Assembly: GCA_913061435.1 (NCBI GenBank)
Contig: CAJXUK010000017.1
Span: forward strand, 1 to 57,080
Direction: 5' to 3'
DNA length: 57,080 bases
DNA from: an uncultured Thalassolituus sp.
GTDB taxonomy: Bacteria > Pseudomonadota > Gammaproteobacteria > Pseudomonadales > Oceanobacteraceae
Shown here piece by piece: positions 1-10,148 of the stretch. The notes below the pieces were generated by a model. That model was not told the DNA's origin and did not search any database. It was given only the letters and a program-made list of their open reading frames with translations. Every line of letters begins with the position of its first letter. The first letter of the stretch is position 1. The translations under genes were made by a program, and so were the position numbers.

Positions 1-31
1 GGGAGTGGCTTTGCCACTCCCTTATTTTTTT
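1..31 (+). terminator. Rho-independent terminator of the gene left of the window
   Basis: A perfect 9-bp stem (1-9 with 13-21) closes a 3-nt loop and is followed by a T-rich tract. It ends a plus-strand transcript entering from the left. In related genomes rplT precedes pheS, so this is probably the end of the infC-rpmI-rplT operon; that identity is inference because the gene lies outside the window. Confidence 0.8.
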
Positions 32-106
32 GTGTTTTATATAATGATTAGAATTCAGAATTTCTAATTACTCGGTCGCCATGATTTTGAGTGAACTAAA
101 AGCATT

Positions 107-201
107 ATTGGGTATTTGTGTAACCAGTATGGGAGGCATGGATGCCGAGCTTAAGGCTACAGGGACCGTATTTACGCCGTCTGGTGGAATAAATACCCAA
201 T
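107..201. repeat. Intergenic palindromic repeat, copy A (upstream of pheS)
   Basis: The ends are an exact 11-bp inverted repeat (107-117 with 191-201), with a second inner pair (123-127 with 181-185). The core between them matches four other copies in the window: a short hairpin around a catccatg-like loop (on the minus strand), then ccctgtagcc and gtaaatac motifs, also read on the minus strand. Its own core hairpin is weak, only 3 bp. It fills most of the pheS leader. I see no leader peptide rich in Phe codons. Confidence 0.75.
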
Positions 202-260
202 CATGCTTTCATTCTGAGAATGATAGAATAGTTGTTTAATTTAAGGTTTTTACGGAGTAA

Positions 261-1280
<1,020 letters not shown>

Positions 1281-1290
1281 TCTAAAGTAT

Positions 1291-1416
1291 TGACGCTTTA
1301 ACAGCCACTTTTGTTTTCCTGCGTAGGCACGCCGTGAATACATCCCTGTAGGCTCTGCCATAGCATCCATGCTATGGAAGGCCATTGCAGAAATAACAAA
1401 AGTTGCTGTCGCGTCA
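1291..1416. repeat. Intergenic palindromic repeat, copy B (pheS-pheT gap)
   Basis: Outer arms pair as tgacgc/gcgtca (1291-1296 with 1411-1416) and a 14-bp arm with one mismatch (1302-1315 with 1395-1408). The core has gaatacatccctgtaggc and a 7-bp hairpin CCATAGC/GCTATGG (1358-1364 with 1371-1377) around an ATCCAT loop. It has the same orientation as copy E and the opposite orientation to the adjacent copy C. Confidence 0.75.
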
Positions 1417-1432
1417 AACGCTTATGTTTAGC

Positions 1433-1562
1433 CGAAGATTGATTGGATTGTTGGTATTGGATGCGACGGCCATCTACCGCAGGGATGCGGTAGTTGAGCT
1501 TATAGGGACATATTTACAGCGTGCCGAGCAGGTGATACCAATTATCCAAAACACAATCTTCG
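1433..1562. repeat. Intergenic palindromic repeat, copy C (pheS-pheT gap)
   Basis: Outer arms CGAAGATTG/CAATCTTCG (1433-1441 with 1554-1562) and inner TTGGTAT/ATACCAA (1451-1457 with 1535-1541) pair exactly. The core hairpin CTACCGC/GCGGTAG (1474-1480 with 1487-1493) encloses AGGGAT. The motif tagggacatatttac follows. It is the inverse orientation of copy B, so B and C form a back-to-back pair filling the 319-bp gap between pheS and pheT. A 63-codon open frame through it is not a credible gene. Confidence 0.72.
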
Positions 1563-1599
1563 AGCTGATTAATAAAGAATTTGATAGCAGGTAAACAAC

Positions 1600-4059
1600 A
1601 TGCAGTTCAGTGAATTATGGTTACGAGAGTGGGCAAACCCAGCTCTTGAAACACAAGAATTAGTCGACCAAATCACCATGGCCGGCTTAGAAGTAGACGC
1701 AATTGAAGCCGCAGCAGGCGAGTTTAGCGGCATCGTTGTGGCGCAAATCGTAAGCTTTGAAAAACACCCAGAAGCCGACAAATTGAATGTTTGTAAGGTA
1801 ACGGATGGCACAGAAGAATTTCAAATCGTCTGTGGCGCTCCAAACGTACGCGAAGGTATGGTTGTTCCGTTTGCCAAAATTGGTGCAGTATTGCCAACAG
1901 AAGACGGCAAAGGCTTTAAAATCAAAAAAGCCAAACTGCGCGGCGTAGAATCTTTCGGTATGTTGTGCGCCGAAGAAGAAATGGCGATTTCAGACAAATC
2001 TGATGGCTTATGGGATCTACCAGCGGATGCACCACTAGGTGTTTGCATGCGCGAATATCTTGGCCTTACTCGCGATGGTCGTGACGACAAAATCATCGAT
2101 GTCGACCTTACCCCAAACCGCGGTGACTGCTTAAGCATTGCCGGTATGGCGCGCGAAGTGGGCGTATTGAATAAGGTAGATGTAACCGCTCCAGTCATCG
2201 AAGCCGTTGCTGCAACGATTGATGATGCTATCGACGTGCAACTGCAAGCCCCAGACGCTTGCCCACGTTATGTCGGTCGAATCATCAAAGGCATCAACGT
2301 TAAAGCGGCTAGCCCAATTTGGATGCAAGAAAAATTGCGTCGCAGCGGCATTCGCTCAATCGATCCAGTCGTTGATGTAACAAACTACGTTCTATTAGAA
2401 CTCGGTCAGCCAATGCACGCCTTCGATCTAGCAAAGCTAGACGGTGGCATTGTGGTGCGTAAAGCGCAGCAAGACGAAACTTTAGTATTGCTAGACGAGC
2501 AAGAAGTTAAGCTAAATGCTGATACTCTAGTGATTGCTGATAATAGCAAAGCATTGGCCATGGCCGGTGTGATGGGTGGCGCTGACTCGGGTGTAGATGC
2601 TAATGATACTCAAGATATCCTATTAGAGTCTGCTTACTTCAACCCAATCGCCATTGCGGGTAAAGCGCGTAACTACGGTTTGCACACAGACTCTTCACAT
2701 CGTTTTGAGCGTGGTGTTGATTTTGACTTACAGCGCACCGCAATCGAGCGCGCAACGGCTCTATTATTAGACATTGTTGGTGGTGAAGCGGGCCCTGTGG
2801 TTGAAAAAACAGCAGAAGCCGAATTACCAACTTGCGCAGAAATTACCTTGGTAGAAGCGCATATCGAAAAGATGCTGGGCTTAACCATTGAAACCAGCGA
2901 AGTTGAAGAAATTCTCACCCGTTTGGGTATGAAACTTTCACCTCATAACGACGCTAAAGAAAACGACGCTAAAGATGGCCGTGGCTGGAAAGTAGTTGCG
3001 CCAAGCTACCGTTTCGACATGGCAATTGAAGCAGATTTAATCGAAGAGCTAGCACGTATTTACGGCTACAATCGTTTACCTGTTCGCACGCCAATGGCCG
3101 CTACGCCATTGCAGCCAGCACCAGAAAATGAACTAGCGATGAAAGACGTTCGTCGTCAGCTTGTGGGCCGTGGTTATCAAGAAGCAGTAACGTATAGTTT
3201 TGTTGATCCAGAAACGCAAAAATTGTTAGACCCAGAAGTAGCTCCGTTAGCACTTGCTAACCCCATATCCGCTGAGCTATCGGTTATGCGCACCAACTTA
3301 TGGGCAGGTCTAGTGCAGACTGCGGTTCATAACATTAAGCGCCAGCAGCCGCGTGTTCGTTTATTCGAAACCGGTTTGAGCTTTGTACCTCAACCGGGTA
3401 AAGATTCTAGCAACTTAGATGAAAGCCTAGTGCAAGATCCTAAGTTGGCGATGCTAGTTACCGGTAAACGCACCGAACAAAGCTGGTCAGAAGGCGATGA
3501 AAGCGTTGATTTCTTCGACTTAAAGGGCGACTTTGAAAGCTTAATCGCTCGCACAGGCAGCCAAGCACGTTATTCATTTGTGCCAGCAGAGCATCCATCT
3601 TTGCAGCCAGGGCAAACCGCTCGTATAGAGCTTGATGGCGAAGCCGTGGGTTGGATAGGAACCTTGCATCCTAACTTGTCAAAACCACTAGGTTTAAAAC
3701 AAGCGGTTTATTTATTAGAAATCAGCTTAAAAGCAGTTCGTCAGGTAGAAGTGCCTGCCTTTGCGCCATTGTCTAAGTTCCCTGAAATGCGTCGTGACCT
3801 TGCGTTGGTTGTGTCTAACGAAACACCAGTCGCCGACGTCATGGCGTTAATTCGTGAAAAAGCAGGGGACTACCTCACAAAGTTAAACCTTTTTGACATT
3901 TATCAGGGCAAAGGCATTGATCCTGATAGAAAAAGCTTAGCTTTGGGCTTGACGTGGCAGCATCCTTCGCGCACTCTGAATGAAGATGAAGTGAACGATG
4001 CCGTTGACAAAGTAATCGCTCACTTGGCAGATAGGATTGATGCACAATTGAGAGGCTAA
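1600..4059 (+). CDS. pheT: Phenylalanine--tRNA ligase beta subunit
   Basis: Beta subunit of PheRS. Domains in order: an N-terminal EMAP/Arc1p-like tRNA-binding domain (about 40-150), the B3/B4 editing domain (about 210-390) that hydrolyses mischarged Tyr-tRNA-Phe, the B5 domain (about 400-480), a catalytic-like core, and a C-terminal FDX-ACB anticodon-binding domain (about 725-818; motif [14 protein letters not shown]). At 819 residues it is somewhat longer than the usual ~790-800. The excess lies partly in a charged insert with a short repeat ([11 protein letters not shown]) near residues 448-460. The stop is followed one base later by the ihfA start, so the two are co-transcribed. Confidence 0.96.
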   Translation: MQFSELWLREWANPALETQELVDQITMAGLEVDAIEAAAGEFSGIVVAQIVSFEKHPEADKLNVCKVTDGTEEFQIVCGAPNVREGMVVPFAKIGAVLPTEDGKGFKIKKAKLRGVESFGMLCAEEEMAISDKSDGLWDLPADAPLGVCMREYLGLTRDGRDDKIIDVDLTPNRGDCLSIAGMAREVGVLNKVDVTAPVIEAVAATIDDAIDVQLQAPDACPRYVGRIIKGINVKAASPIWMQEKLRRSGIRSIDPVVDVTNYVLLELGQPMHAFDLAKLDGGIVVRKAQQDETLVLLDEQEVKLNADTLVIADNSKALAMAGVMGGADSGVDANDTQDILLESAYFNPIAIAGKARNYGLHTDSSHRFERGVDFDLQRTAIERATALLLDIVGGEAGPVVEKTAEAELPTCAEITLVEAHIEKMLGLTIETSEVEEILTRLGMKLSPHNDAKENDAKDGRGWKVVAPSYRFDMAIEADLIEELARIYGYNRLPVRTPMAATPLQPAPENELAMKDVRRQLVGRGYQEAVTYSFVDPETQKLLDPEVAPLALANPISAELSVMRTNLWAGLVQTAVHNIKRQQPRVRLFETGLSFVPQPGKDSSNLDESLVQDPKLAMLVTGKRTEQSWSEGDESVDFFDLKGDFESLIARTGSQARYSFVPAEHPSLQPGQTARIELDGEAVGWIGTLHPNLSKPLGLKQAVYLLEISLKAVRQVEVPAFAPLSKFPEMRRDLALVVSNETPVADVMALIREKAGDYLTKLNLFDIYQGKGIDPDRKSLALGLTWQHPSRTLNEDEVNDAVDKVIAHLADRIDAQLRG

Positions 4060-4060
4060 T

Positions 4061-4366
4061 ATGCGAGCTCTTACCAAGGCAGAAATGGCGGAACGCCTGT
4101 TTGAAGACCTAGGTTTGAATAAACGTGAAGCGAAAGAAATGGTGGATCTCTTTTTTGATGAGATTCGCCACTCTTTAACGCATAACGAACAAGTGAAGTT
4201 GTCAGGTTTTGGCAACTTTGACCTGCGTGATAAAAGTCAGCGCCCTGGACGTAACCCGAAAACGGGGGAAGAAATTCCAATTTCCGCGCGTCGCGTTGTT
4301 ACCTTCAAGCCCGGACAAAAATTAAAAATCCGAGTAGAAGCTTATGCTGGAAGCGAGTCACTCTAA
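4061..4366 (+). CDS. ihfA: Integration host factor subunit alpha
   Basis: Small nucleoid protein that pairs with IhfB and bends DNA sharply at specific sites. The 101-residue length matches the family. The DNABII fold is complete: an N-terminal helical dimer region ([18 protein letters not shown]), VKLSGFGNF, and the DNA-intercalating arm with the invariant [11 protein letters not shown] near residues 65-75. It starts one base after the pheT stop; the pheT-ihfA order is ancient in gammaproteobacteria. Its 3' end overlaps the next gene by 23 bp in another frame. Confidence 0.97.
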   Translation: MRALTKAEMAERLFEDLGLNKREAKEMVDLFFDEIRHSLTHNEQVKLSGFGNFDLRDKSQRPGRNPKTGEEIPISARRVVTFKPGQKLKIRVEAYAGSESL

Positions 4367-4703
4367 CGAGCTGCCACCCATTCCATCAAAACGCTACTTC
4401 AGCATTGGTGAAGTCAGTGAATTGTGTGATGTGAAACCGCATGTTCTGCGTTATTGGGAGCAGGAATTCGCTCAACTAGAACCTATCAAACGCCGCGGTA
4501 ATCGCCGCTATTACCAACGTGAAGACGTTATTTTAGTGCGTGAAATTCGTAATCTACTGTACTTAAAAGGCTACACCATCATCGGTGCCCGCCAAAAACT
4601 CGACGATCAAAATGCTGACGAAACCGCTGCTCACCATGATCGTGTCCTCATCAGGCAAATGTTGCTTGAGTTGGCCGAATTAAAAAATATCTTAGAAGGT
4701 TGA
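4344..4703 (+). CDS. MerR-family transcriptional regulator
   Basis: A 119-residue protein with an N-terminal MerR winged-helix domain: [25 protein letters not shown], then the wing [10 protein letters not shown], then a dimerisation helix. There is no C-terminal effector domain or metal-binding cysteine set, so its ligand cannot be read from sequence. The start lies inside ihfA; a GTAGAAG ribosome site just upstream supports the overlap and translational coupling. The same gene follows ihfA in pseudomonads. Target genes are unknown. Confidence 0.88.
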   Translation: MLEASHSNELPPIPSKRYFSIGEVSELCDVKPHVLRYWEQEFAQLEPIKRRGNRRYYQREDVILVREIRNLLYLKGYTIIGARQKLDDQNADETAAHHDRVLIRQMLLELAELKNILEG

Positions 4704-4783
4704 TCGCATTAACCAATTTACCTGCTCAATAATCTATTAAATTCAATTTCTCAATATTTAACCGCAGTCAAGCGAGCAAGAAG

Positions 4784-4812
4784 CTTCCATTTATCAAGTA
4801 CTTAGGTATAAT
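4784..4812 (+). promoter_or_regulatory. Candidate sigma-70 promoter for tRNA-Pro
   Basis: A consensus -10 TATAAT at 4807-4812 lies 10 bp before the tRNA. The -35 at 17-bp spacing (CTTCCA, 4784-4789) is a poor match. The position is right for a short-leader tRNA transcript; the assignment is by position and the -10 only. Confidence 0.5.
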
Positions 4813-4822
4813 CTTTTGTGTT

Positions 4823-4899
4823 CGGGATGTAGCGCAGCTTGGTAGCGCACTTGTCTGGGGGATAAGTGGTCGCAGGTTCAAATCCTGTCATCCCGACCA
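4823..4899 (+). tRNA. tRNA-Pro (anticodon GGG)
   Basis: 77 nt with a full cloverleaf: acceptor CGGGATG pairs with CATCCCG, D-arm stem GCGC/GCGC, anticodon stem CTTGT/ATAAG (one G-U) around loop CTGGGGG, T-arm GCAGG/CCTGT (one G-U) with TTCAAAT, and encoded ACCA. Anticodon GGG reads CCC and CCU proline codons. The C1-G72 first pair is characteristic of bacterial tRNA-Pro. It stands alone after the ihfA-merR pair; no integrase or duplicated 3' end is visible nearby, so no integration event is indicated. Confidence 0.96.
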
Positions 4900-5049
4900 A
4901 TTTTAACTTCCTCTGCTTTATTCTCTTCTTTTTTAAAATCTCCTTATTATCTTTTTATTGATCGGCTTTGCGGCATCCGCTGTTAATGGTCTAGTCTTAT
5001 ATGTGCAAATGGTTTTAGCATTGGGTTTGCTCAATAGGGAGATTGAGAT

Positions 5050-5565
5050 ATGAAAAGGCAATTGATAGCCACAATAATGTATTCAGTACTCTGTACCAGC
5101 TTAGGTTCTCTCCTGTTTAACAATGCCTCGGCTGAAGTTTATAAAGGTATCGATGCCCAGGGGCGTGTTTATTTTTCTGATCGGCCAATTAAATCCAGCC
5201 AAAGCAATAGCCAGCAAAATTTCAGCGCACAGGGTTATAGTGCACAGGGTTACAGTGAAAAAGCCAATCCAGCTCAAGCCCCAGATAATAGCCAGTTAGA
5301 AAAAATAGCGAATAGGTTAAAGGCCCAGCGCCTAAAACGCCAAGCCCAACGTGATAAAAAGCTTAAAAAAGCGATTAAAAAACAGAAGCAACAACAAAAG
5401 AAACTAGCAGCCGCTAAAAAGAAAAAGAAAGCCTGCGCATTAGCACGAAAAAAAGAAGACCAAGCTTTTCGACAACGCTCTCAAGCTAATAATTTGTCTC
5501 AGGCAGAAAGTGCATTAGCACGTTATGAAAAACAAAGAGATATTCGTGCTACAAAATGCCGTTAG
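5050..5565 (+). CDS. DUF4124-domain secreted protein
   Basis: A 171-residue protein with an N-terminal signal peptide (about 1-28, cleavage after ASA). A DUF4124 motif follows immediately (VYKGIDAQGRVYFSDRP, about 30-46). Next come a Gln/Ser linker with a tandem SAQGY motif and a long Lys/Gln-rich, probably helical C-terminal half (about 85-165). DUF4124 proteins are common periplasmic proteins without an assigned reaction. The highly basic tail could bind acidic polymers; that is inference. A good GGGAGA ribosome site precedes the ATG. It is convergent with the sensor kinase. Confidence 0.8.
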   Translation: MKRQLIATIMYSVLCTSLGSLLFNNASAEVYKGIDAQGRVYFSDRPIKSSQSNSQQNFSAQGYSAQGYSEKANPAQAPDNSQLEKIANRLKAQRLKRQAQRDKKLKKAIKKQKQQQKKLAAAKKKKKACALARKKEDQAFRQRSQANNLSQAESALARYEKQRDIRATKCR

Positions 5566-5589
5566 CCAGCACTATTAAGCGCTACTATA

Positions 5590-7593
5590 CTAATAAGTGC
5601 TTATATTTAGACTAAGAGTCAAAACTAATCCTCCTTTTTCGTTGAGGCTTGCCTCAATTTTCCCTTTGAGTAAGTCGGTCACAATATTTTGCATCTGATA
5701 CATTCCCAGTCCCATTTTCTTTTGTGTACCACGAGCGTTGGTGTAAAAGGGTAAAAATAATTGTATTAAATCCTCTTGTTTTAACCCTGCTTGCAATAAA
5801 CGATTGCCATTATCAGAAATAACTAAACGTAAGTTTTCCTTTGACTGTTCTAAGGTGATGGACACTTTGGGTTTAACGACGTCGTTATCAGTACTGCTGT
5901 TAGCTACATGATCGATCACATTATCAAACGACTGATTCAGTACCAAAATAAAAGCACTGGGGTGAGATATTATTAAGCAATGCTCAGGGAGCGAGGCATC
6001 AAATTTTATTTTTGTTTGGTAAGTGAGCATTCGATCTTGAATTAAATGCACCAAATCAAACTCTGTAGCGGGGTGGTCGGTTTTATTAACCGAGATGTTG
6101 CTAAAAACATGAGTTAATTCGCCTAAGGTTTTCTTCGAGTTCTTAATCGTGTGTATTGCTTCATTTTGTTGATCGATATAATCCAGCAACTCTTGTTTCA
6201 TCGATTGATCAAGAGAATTAAATTGCTCACACCTAGCTAACTTTGCTTTTAGCTCCTCGTTTAATTCAAGCAAGAAAGAATTCGACAAAGCAATGTTACC
6301 AATAGGTGTATTCATCTCGTGAGAAATGCCAATAATTAATTGCTTCAGTGCGGTCATACGATCTTGTTTTTCTTGAAAGAGTGCTTGTTTAGATAATATG
6401 TGTTCTTGCTGAAGGCGCTGAATGCGTTCACCTAAGGCAAGAGACAAAAGAACAATTTCTAAAAAAGACCCAATTTGGTATCCATAACGGGTAAAAAAGT
6501 TACTCGGCACGACCCCAAGAGTTTTTAAATTAGCGGTCATCATACCAATAGTCAGTACCGCCCAAGCAATGGTGAAAAAACGCGCTGAAGACTGGCCTTC
6601 ACGCCAATACTTTAATCCTAAATAAAAAGCAGAACCCGAAATAGTCAAGCTCACTAAGTTCATTAGCGGAATAAAAGACTTATAAGGAATAATAGGAACC
6701 AGCAATAAAGACATAAAAGATATCGCCAGCAGCACATTTAAATAATTAAAAATTGGCCGGCTGGTTTGTTTTATGTTTAAAAATGCTGTGATAAATAAAA
6801 TCGTACAAATTTGATTGACCGAAAAAGCAATGGGTAGAGCATAGATATTCCACTGCGGCATATCGGGCCACAAATACTGAAATCCAGATCCTTCGTAAGT
6901 CATGTGAAAGATTAAAAAAGACAAAACAAAGGCGCTGTATAAAAAATAGGTGGATGAGCGGGTCATCAAGAATATAAATAAATTATATAAAATCATCACC
7001 AGCATCAGTGATAGATAAGCACCACGAAAAAAATCATTAATCGCTAAATAATCATCTAAAGACTGTTTATCTAAAATCGAAATAGGTAACTGATAAGAGC
7101 TAGAGGTATCAACTTTGAGATACAGATAATTATTACCTGGATTTAAACTAACCGGAATAATGTGGTTGGGGTTTGATCGCATGCGTTCATCAAATGCAAT
7201 CCTATCCCCTGCGTGATAAAGCTCGCATTCATCTTCAACATTATTTACCGCCTCAAACTGACATAAATACACATAAATGTGATCTAAAGGAGGATAAATA
7301 ATACGAATAAACCAATCGAGATCTGAACGTTGGCTGTTTATTGTTGCTTTGAACCAATAGGGCTGGTCTTGAAAACCAAAATTTAAATTCCCTGTGGTAG
7401 AACGTTGCCAGTCGTCAACTCGGCTAATATCAGCAACACTGGCATTCATCAAAGCAGAATCTTCTTGGCGGTATTCAATAAAGGGGCTTAATTCAAAATC
7501 ACCTGCACGATCAAGATCGATGGCTAAGCTTGAGAAACTTAGCATCAGCAAAAACCAAAAAGCGCTTAATCGGGCGCTAAAATGCTTCAGCAT
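5590..7593 (-). CDS. 7TMR-DISM sensor histidine kinase (orphan)
   Basis: Inner-membrane histidine kinase of 667 residues. Order: signal peptide (1-24), periplasmic 7TMR-DISMED2 beta-sandwich likely to bind a carbohydrate-type ligand (about 30-170), seven membrane segments (about 190-390), a short coiled coil, HisKA with phospho-acceptor H425 in GISHEMNTP, and HATPase_c with N-box near N553-N558, G1 DNG at 595-597 and G2 GLGMYQMQ near 628. All catalytic boxes look intact. No response regulator is adjacent, so the partner is elsewhere or downstream signalling is unknown. It is divergent from the JetABC-like operon across about 160 bp. Confidence 0.88.
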   Translation of the reverse strand: MLKHFSARLSAFWFLLMLSFSSLAIDLDRAGDFELSPFIEYRQEDSALMNASVADISRVDDWQRSTTGNLNFGFQDQPYWFKATINSQRSDLDWFIRIIYPPLDHIYVYLCQFEAVNNVEDECELYHAGDRIAFDERMRSNPNHIIPVSLNPGNNYLYLKVDTSSSYQLPISILDKQSLDDYLAINDFFRGAYLSLMLVMILYNLFIFLMTRSSTYFLYSAFVLSFLIFHMTYEGSGFQYLWPDMPQWNIYALPIAFSVNQICTILFITAFLNIKQTSRPIFNYLNVLLAISFMSLLLVPIIPYKSFIPLMNLVSLTISGSAFYLGLKYWREGQSSARFFTIAWAVLTIGMMTANLKTLGVVPSNFFTRYGYQIGSFLEIVLLSLALGERIQRLQQEHILSKQALFQEKQDRMTALKQLIIGISHEMNTPIGNIALSNSFLLELNEELKAKLARCEQFNSLDQSMKQELLDYIDQQNEAIHTIKNSKKTLGELTHVFSNISVNKTDHPATEFDLVHLIQDRMLTYQTKIKFDASLPEHCLIISHPSAFILVLNQSFDNVIDHVANSSTDNDVVKPKVSITLEQSKENLRLVISDNGNRLLQAGLKQEDLIQLFLPFYTNARGTQKKMGLGMYQMQNIVTDLLKGKIEASLNEKGGLVLTLSLNISTY

Positions 7594-7754
7594 GAGCTTT
7601 TACATCCTTATACAGTCATTATTATAATTTTTATTTTTTAAGTGTATCAGCATATAACACCATGCTCTACGAGAAATACTAGCCTTGAGCGCTCGCTTTC
7701 ATTAATCTAGAGCGTTCGAATTTAGCAGCCTTATAATTAGAATGAAATATTTGT

Positions 7755-9278
7755 ATGTTTTTTGATCAAGAACGCGGCCAGTTTTTCCGACCGTTAACCA
7801 GCAAGTATCGTGCTCAGGTCCTAGAGTGTCTTAAGGAGCTTTATAAACGCTTGTACAGCAGTAGCAGTGCAGATTATGGACAATCTTTGCAGCGCGACAC
7901 AGTGATTGAAGTTTTTCAAGAAGCCTTGGTGCGTGCCCCTGTATTGGCCGATGGCGATGACGATGACACAGTAACCTCCAAAGACAGTCGTTTCCGTAAC
8001 AGTCGCGAACAAGCGGGTTGGGTCTTAAATCAGCTCTTAGAATTTGGCTGGATGGAAAAACAAGTCGACGAAGCCACCCTGCAAAGTACCTTTGCCTTTA
8101 GCCGTTATGGCCGTCAGTTTGTTGATCCGTTTATTTCAGAAAGCCGAGCTTCTGCTCGAACGCGCCACCGCAATACGCGGAATACTCGTAACTCGCTAGA
8201 AGCTTTTATTGAACGCGGAGAAGTCTACGACCTGCTGGACGCTTACGAATATTCAGAGCGCATCATCAGTGATTTTACCGACGTTATTTCTGAACTCGAA
8301 GAACGTAAACGTGACTTAGTGCGTGAAATGGAAGACCAAATGCTGGTGCAGCGTGCCAGTGAAGAGTTTTTCGACTTTATGGAAAAACGCTTTCAACCCG
8401 ATCTCGCCGTGCGATTGTCTGCCGACAACGTTGAAAAACACCGTGACCGTATCAGTGAATTGCTTAACCAAGTGCGCAATAAAAACAAAGCCTACAAAGC
8501 CAAAGCCGAAGGCCGTTTACGCGAGCTCTTACCCGAACTTGTGCAGCCGGGAACATCGGTTTTATGGACAATTTTAGATGGTATAGAATTGCGCATTCGT
8601 AACGCCAGTGAAATCATGCTGCCAGCTTTACGCAAAGCGCTGCAAGGTTTTACCAAGCGTGCGGATATCATCATTCGCCAAATGAGCTACCTGGCCTCGC
8701 AGCAACATAACGATGTGTTAAGTGTGTGCAAACGCCTAGCAGCACTCAATCCAGAAGAGCAAAATCAACAACTGTTGGCAGCAGCACAATTAATGAGTGT
8801 GCCAGAGGTAGCATTGGTTGATCCGGCGCAGGTGAAAATTGCAACGCCGCGCAAACGCACAACAATAGAAGCGGATTTAGACGAAGGCACAGACGATTTT
8901 GATATGGATGCTCGAAAAAACATTTACATTCAGCAAGTACTGGATCAAGCCTTTTTTATCAACAATCACTCGCTGCGCGAATATATGCACAAGCATTTAA
9001 CCGCCGGCAAAATTGTCTCAACCAAAGATTTACCCATCGATAACGCGAAAGATTTCTTAGCCGTATCCAATGCCATTGGCTTAGCCTCTACCAGCAGCTT
9101 GTCGTCTGACTTTGACATTGTGATGTCTTATCAAAATACCGAAGTCAGCGATCTAGATGCTCAAAATGAACAAAGCTCCGGCCAATATTTTAGCCAAAAA
9201 GATCATTTTACCGTGCAAATAATACACAACAGTCGCATACCAGAGATGGGCACAAAGCCCAGTGCTGCCAGAGCTTAA
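7755..9278 (+). CDS. JetA/MksF-like kleisin subunit of an SMC-like complex
   Basis: A 507-residue soluble protein with no signal peptide. The opening (FFRPLTSKYRAQVLECLKEL) resembles JetA-family proteins of Wadjet systems, the kleisin-like subunit equivalent to MukF/MksF. A winged-helix-like N-terminal third is followed by long helices with coiled-coil character (about 165-260) and a second helical C-terminal region. It is first gene of a three-gene unit: jetB begins 14 bp after its stop and jetC 10 bp after jetB. A TATAAT at 7732-7737 could be the -10 of the operon, but no good -35 is visible. JetA-type identity is from recalled family features, not an alignment. Confidence 0.72.
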   Translation: MFFDQERGQFFRPLTSKYRAQVLECLKELYKRLYSSSSADYGQSLQRDTVIEVFQEALVRAPVLADGDDDDTVTSKDSRFRNSREQAGWVLNQLLEFGWMEKQVDEATLQSTFAFSRYGRQFVDPFISESRASARTRHRNTRNTRNSLEAFIERGEVYDLLDAYEYSERIISDFTDVISELEERKRDLVREMEDQMLVQRASEEFFDFMEKRFQPDLAVRLSADNVEKHRDRISELLNQVRNKNKAYKAKAEGRLRELLPELVQPGTSVLWTILDGIELRIRNASEIMLPALRKALQGFTKRADIIIRQMSYLASQQHNDVLSVCKRLAALNPEEQNQQLLAAAQLMSVPEVALVDPAQVKIATPRKRTTIEADLDEGTDDFDMDARKNIYIQQVLDQAFFINNHSLREYMHKHLTAGKIVSTKDLPIDNAKDFLAVSNAIGLASTSSLSSDFDIVMSYQNTEVSDLDAQNEQSSGQYFSQKDHFTVQIIHNSRIPEMGTKPSAARA

Positions 9279-9292
9279 TAGAGAGAACATAA

Positions 9293-10138
9293 ATGCTGAA
9301 TTTTATTGAGCAACAATTAGAAAAAGAAGGCTTAGACAGCCGTGAATTATCCGAACTGCTAATTCGTTTATTAGATTATGGCGTCATTTGCCGAGACGAA
9401 AGCCAAGTAGAGCAGCAGCTGTATGATCGCTATCTACGGGTTGAAGAAATCGTTGCCGACTATTTGCAGTTAATTGGTGTGCGTGTGCAGCATGATAAAC
9501 GCTTTCAGTTTATTCGTTTGTACCCACCGGGTGCGCAAATTCCTGGAGTACAAGACGAAGAAGGCATGGTACAAAGTTCGGGTTTGCGTATGCGCTTAAA
9601 CCAGAATGAAGTGGCATTAATTTTAGTGTTACGCGCCCAATATGATAAAGCACTGCGCGAAGGACAAGTCGACGAGCAAGGCTGTGTGATGGTGTCGTTA
9701 GAAGCGCTGAGTATAGCGATTAAAAATTTATTAAATCGCACTCTGCCAGAAAACATCACCGAGCGTAAGCAGCTATTCCGACGCTTAAAGCAACTGCGCT
9801 TAATTCAAATGGCCAACGAAGACCACCTTGATAACGAAGATATGTGGATGCGCATTCGCCCTATGATCATGAGTTATGTGAGTGAACAAGTGCTTGCAGA
9901 CCTGGTTGAAGACGGTACTGAAGAAAAAGGTGAAGGTGAAGGTGAAGGTGAAGAGGAAGTCATCAATACCAATGCCGTTGCGCAGCCAGAACCAGGGCAG
10001 CCAGAACCAGAGCCAATATCTGAAATAAGCGAAGAAGTTAAAGAAGAAGTTAAAGAAGAAGCTGCTGAAATAGCAGAAGATGCTGTAGAAGAGCAGGCAG
10101 ACACCGAAAATAAAATCACCAGCTTGTTTTCGGAATAA
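9293..10138 (+). CDS. JetB/MksE-like subunit (DUF4194 type)
   Basis: A 281-residue protein. The first ~200 residues form two winged-helix-like modules ([39 protein letters not shown]) of the MukE/MksE/JetB kind, which bridge kleisin and SMC head. The last ~75 residues are an acidic low-complexity tail built from in-frame repeats: four GGTGAA hexamers at 9929-9952 (GEGEGEGE) and a doubled [10 protein letters not shown]. The tail is unlikely to be part of the folded core. The AGAGAG ribosome site and short spacing indicate co-expression with JetA and JetC. Family assignment rests on context plus weak motif resemblance. Confidence 0.66.
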   Translation: MLNFIEQQLEKEGLDSRELSELLIRLLDYGVICRDESQVEQQLYDRYLRVEEIVADYLQLIGVRVQHDKRFQFIRLYPPGAQIPGVQDEEGMVQSSGLRMRLNQNEVALILVLRAQYDKALREGQVDEQGCVMVSLEALSIAIKNLLNRTLPENITERKQLFRRLKQLRLIQMANEDHLDNEDMWMRIRPMIMSYVSEQVLADLVEDGTEEKGEGEGEGEEEVINTNAVAQPEPGQPEPEPISEISEEVKEEVKEEAAEIAEDAVEEQADTENKITSLFSE

Positions 10139-10148
10139 GGAATAGACC

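Noticed and set aside
107..201. T-box, riboswitch or phe leader-peptide attenuator upstream of pheS
   Set aside because: The sequence is a copy of a dispersed repeat found in both orientations elsewhere; no Phe-rich leader or T-box motif is visible.
1403..1594. 63-codon plus-strand open frame between pheS and pheT
   Set aside because: It runs through palindromic repeat copy C and part of copy B, starts inside a repeat arm, and has no ribosome site or recognisable protein features.
4823..4899. tRNA-Pro as an attachment site for an integrated island
   Set aside because: No integrase, no duplicated tRNA 3' end and no change in gene content nearby.
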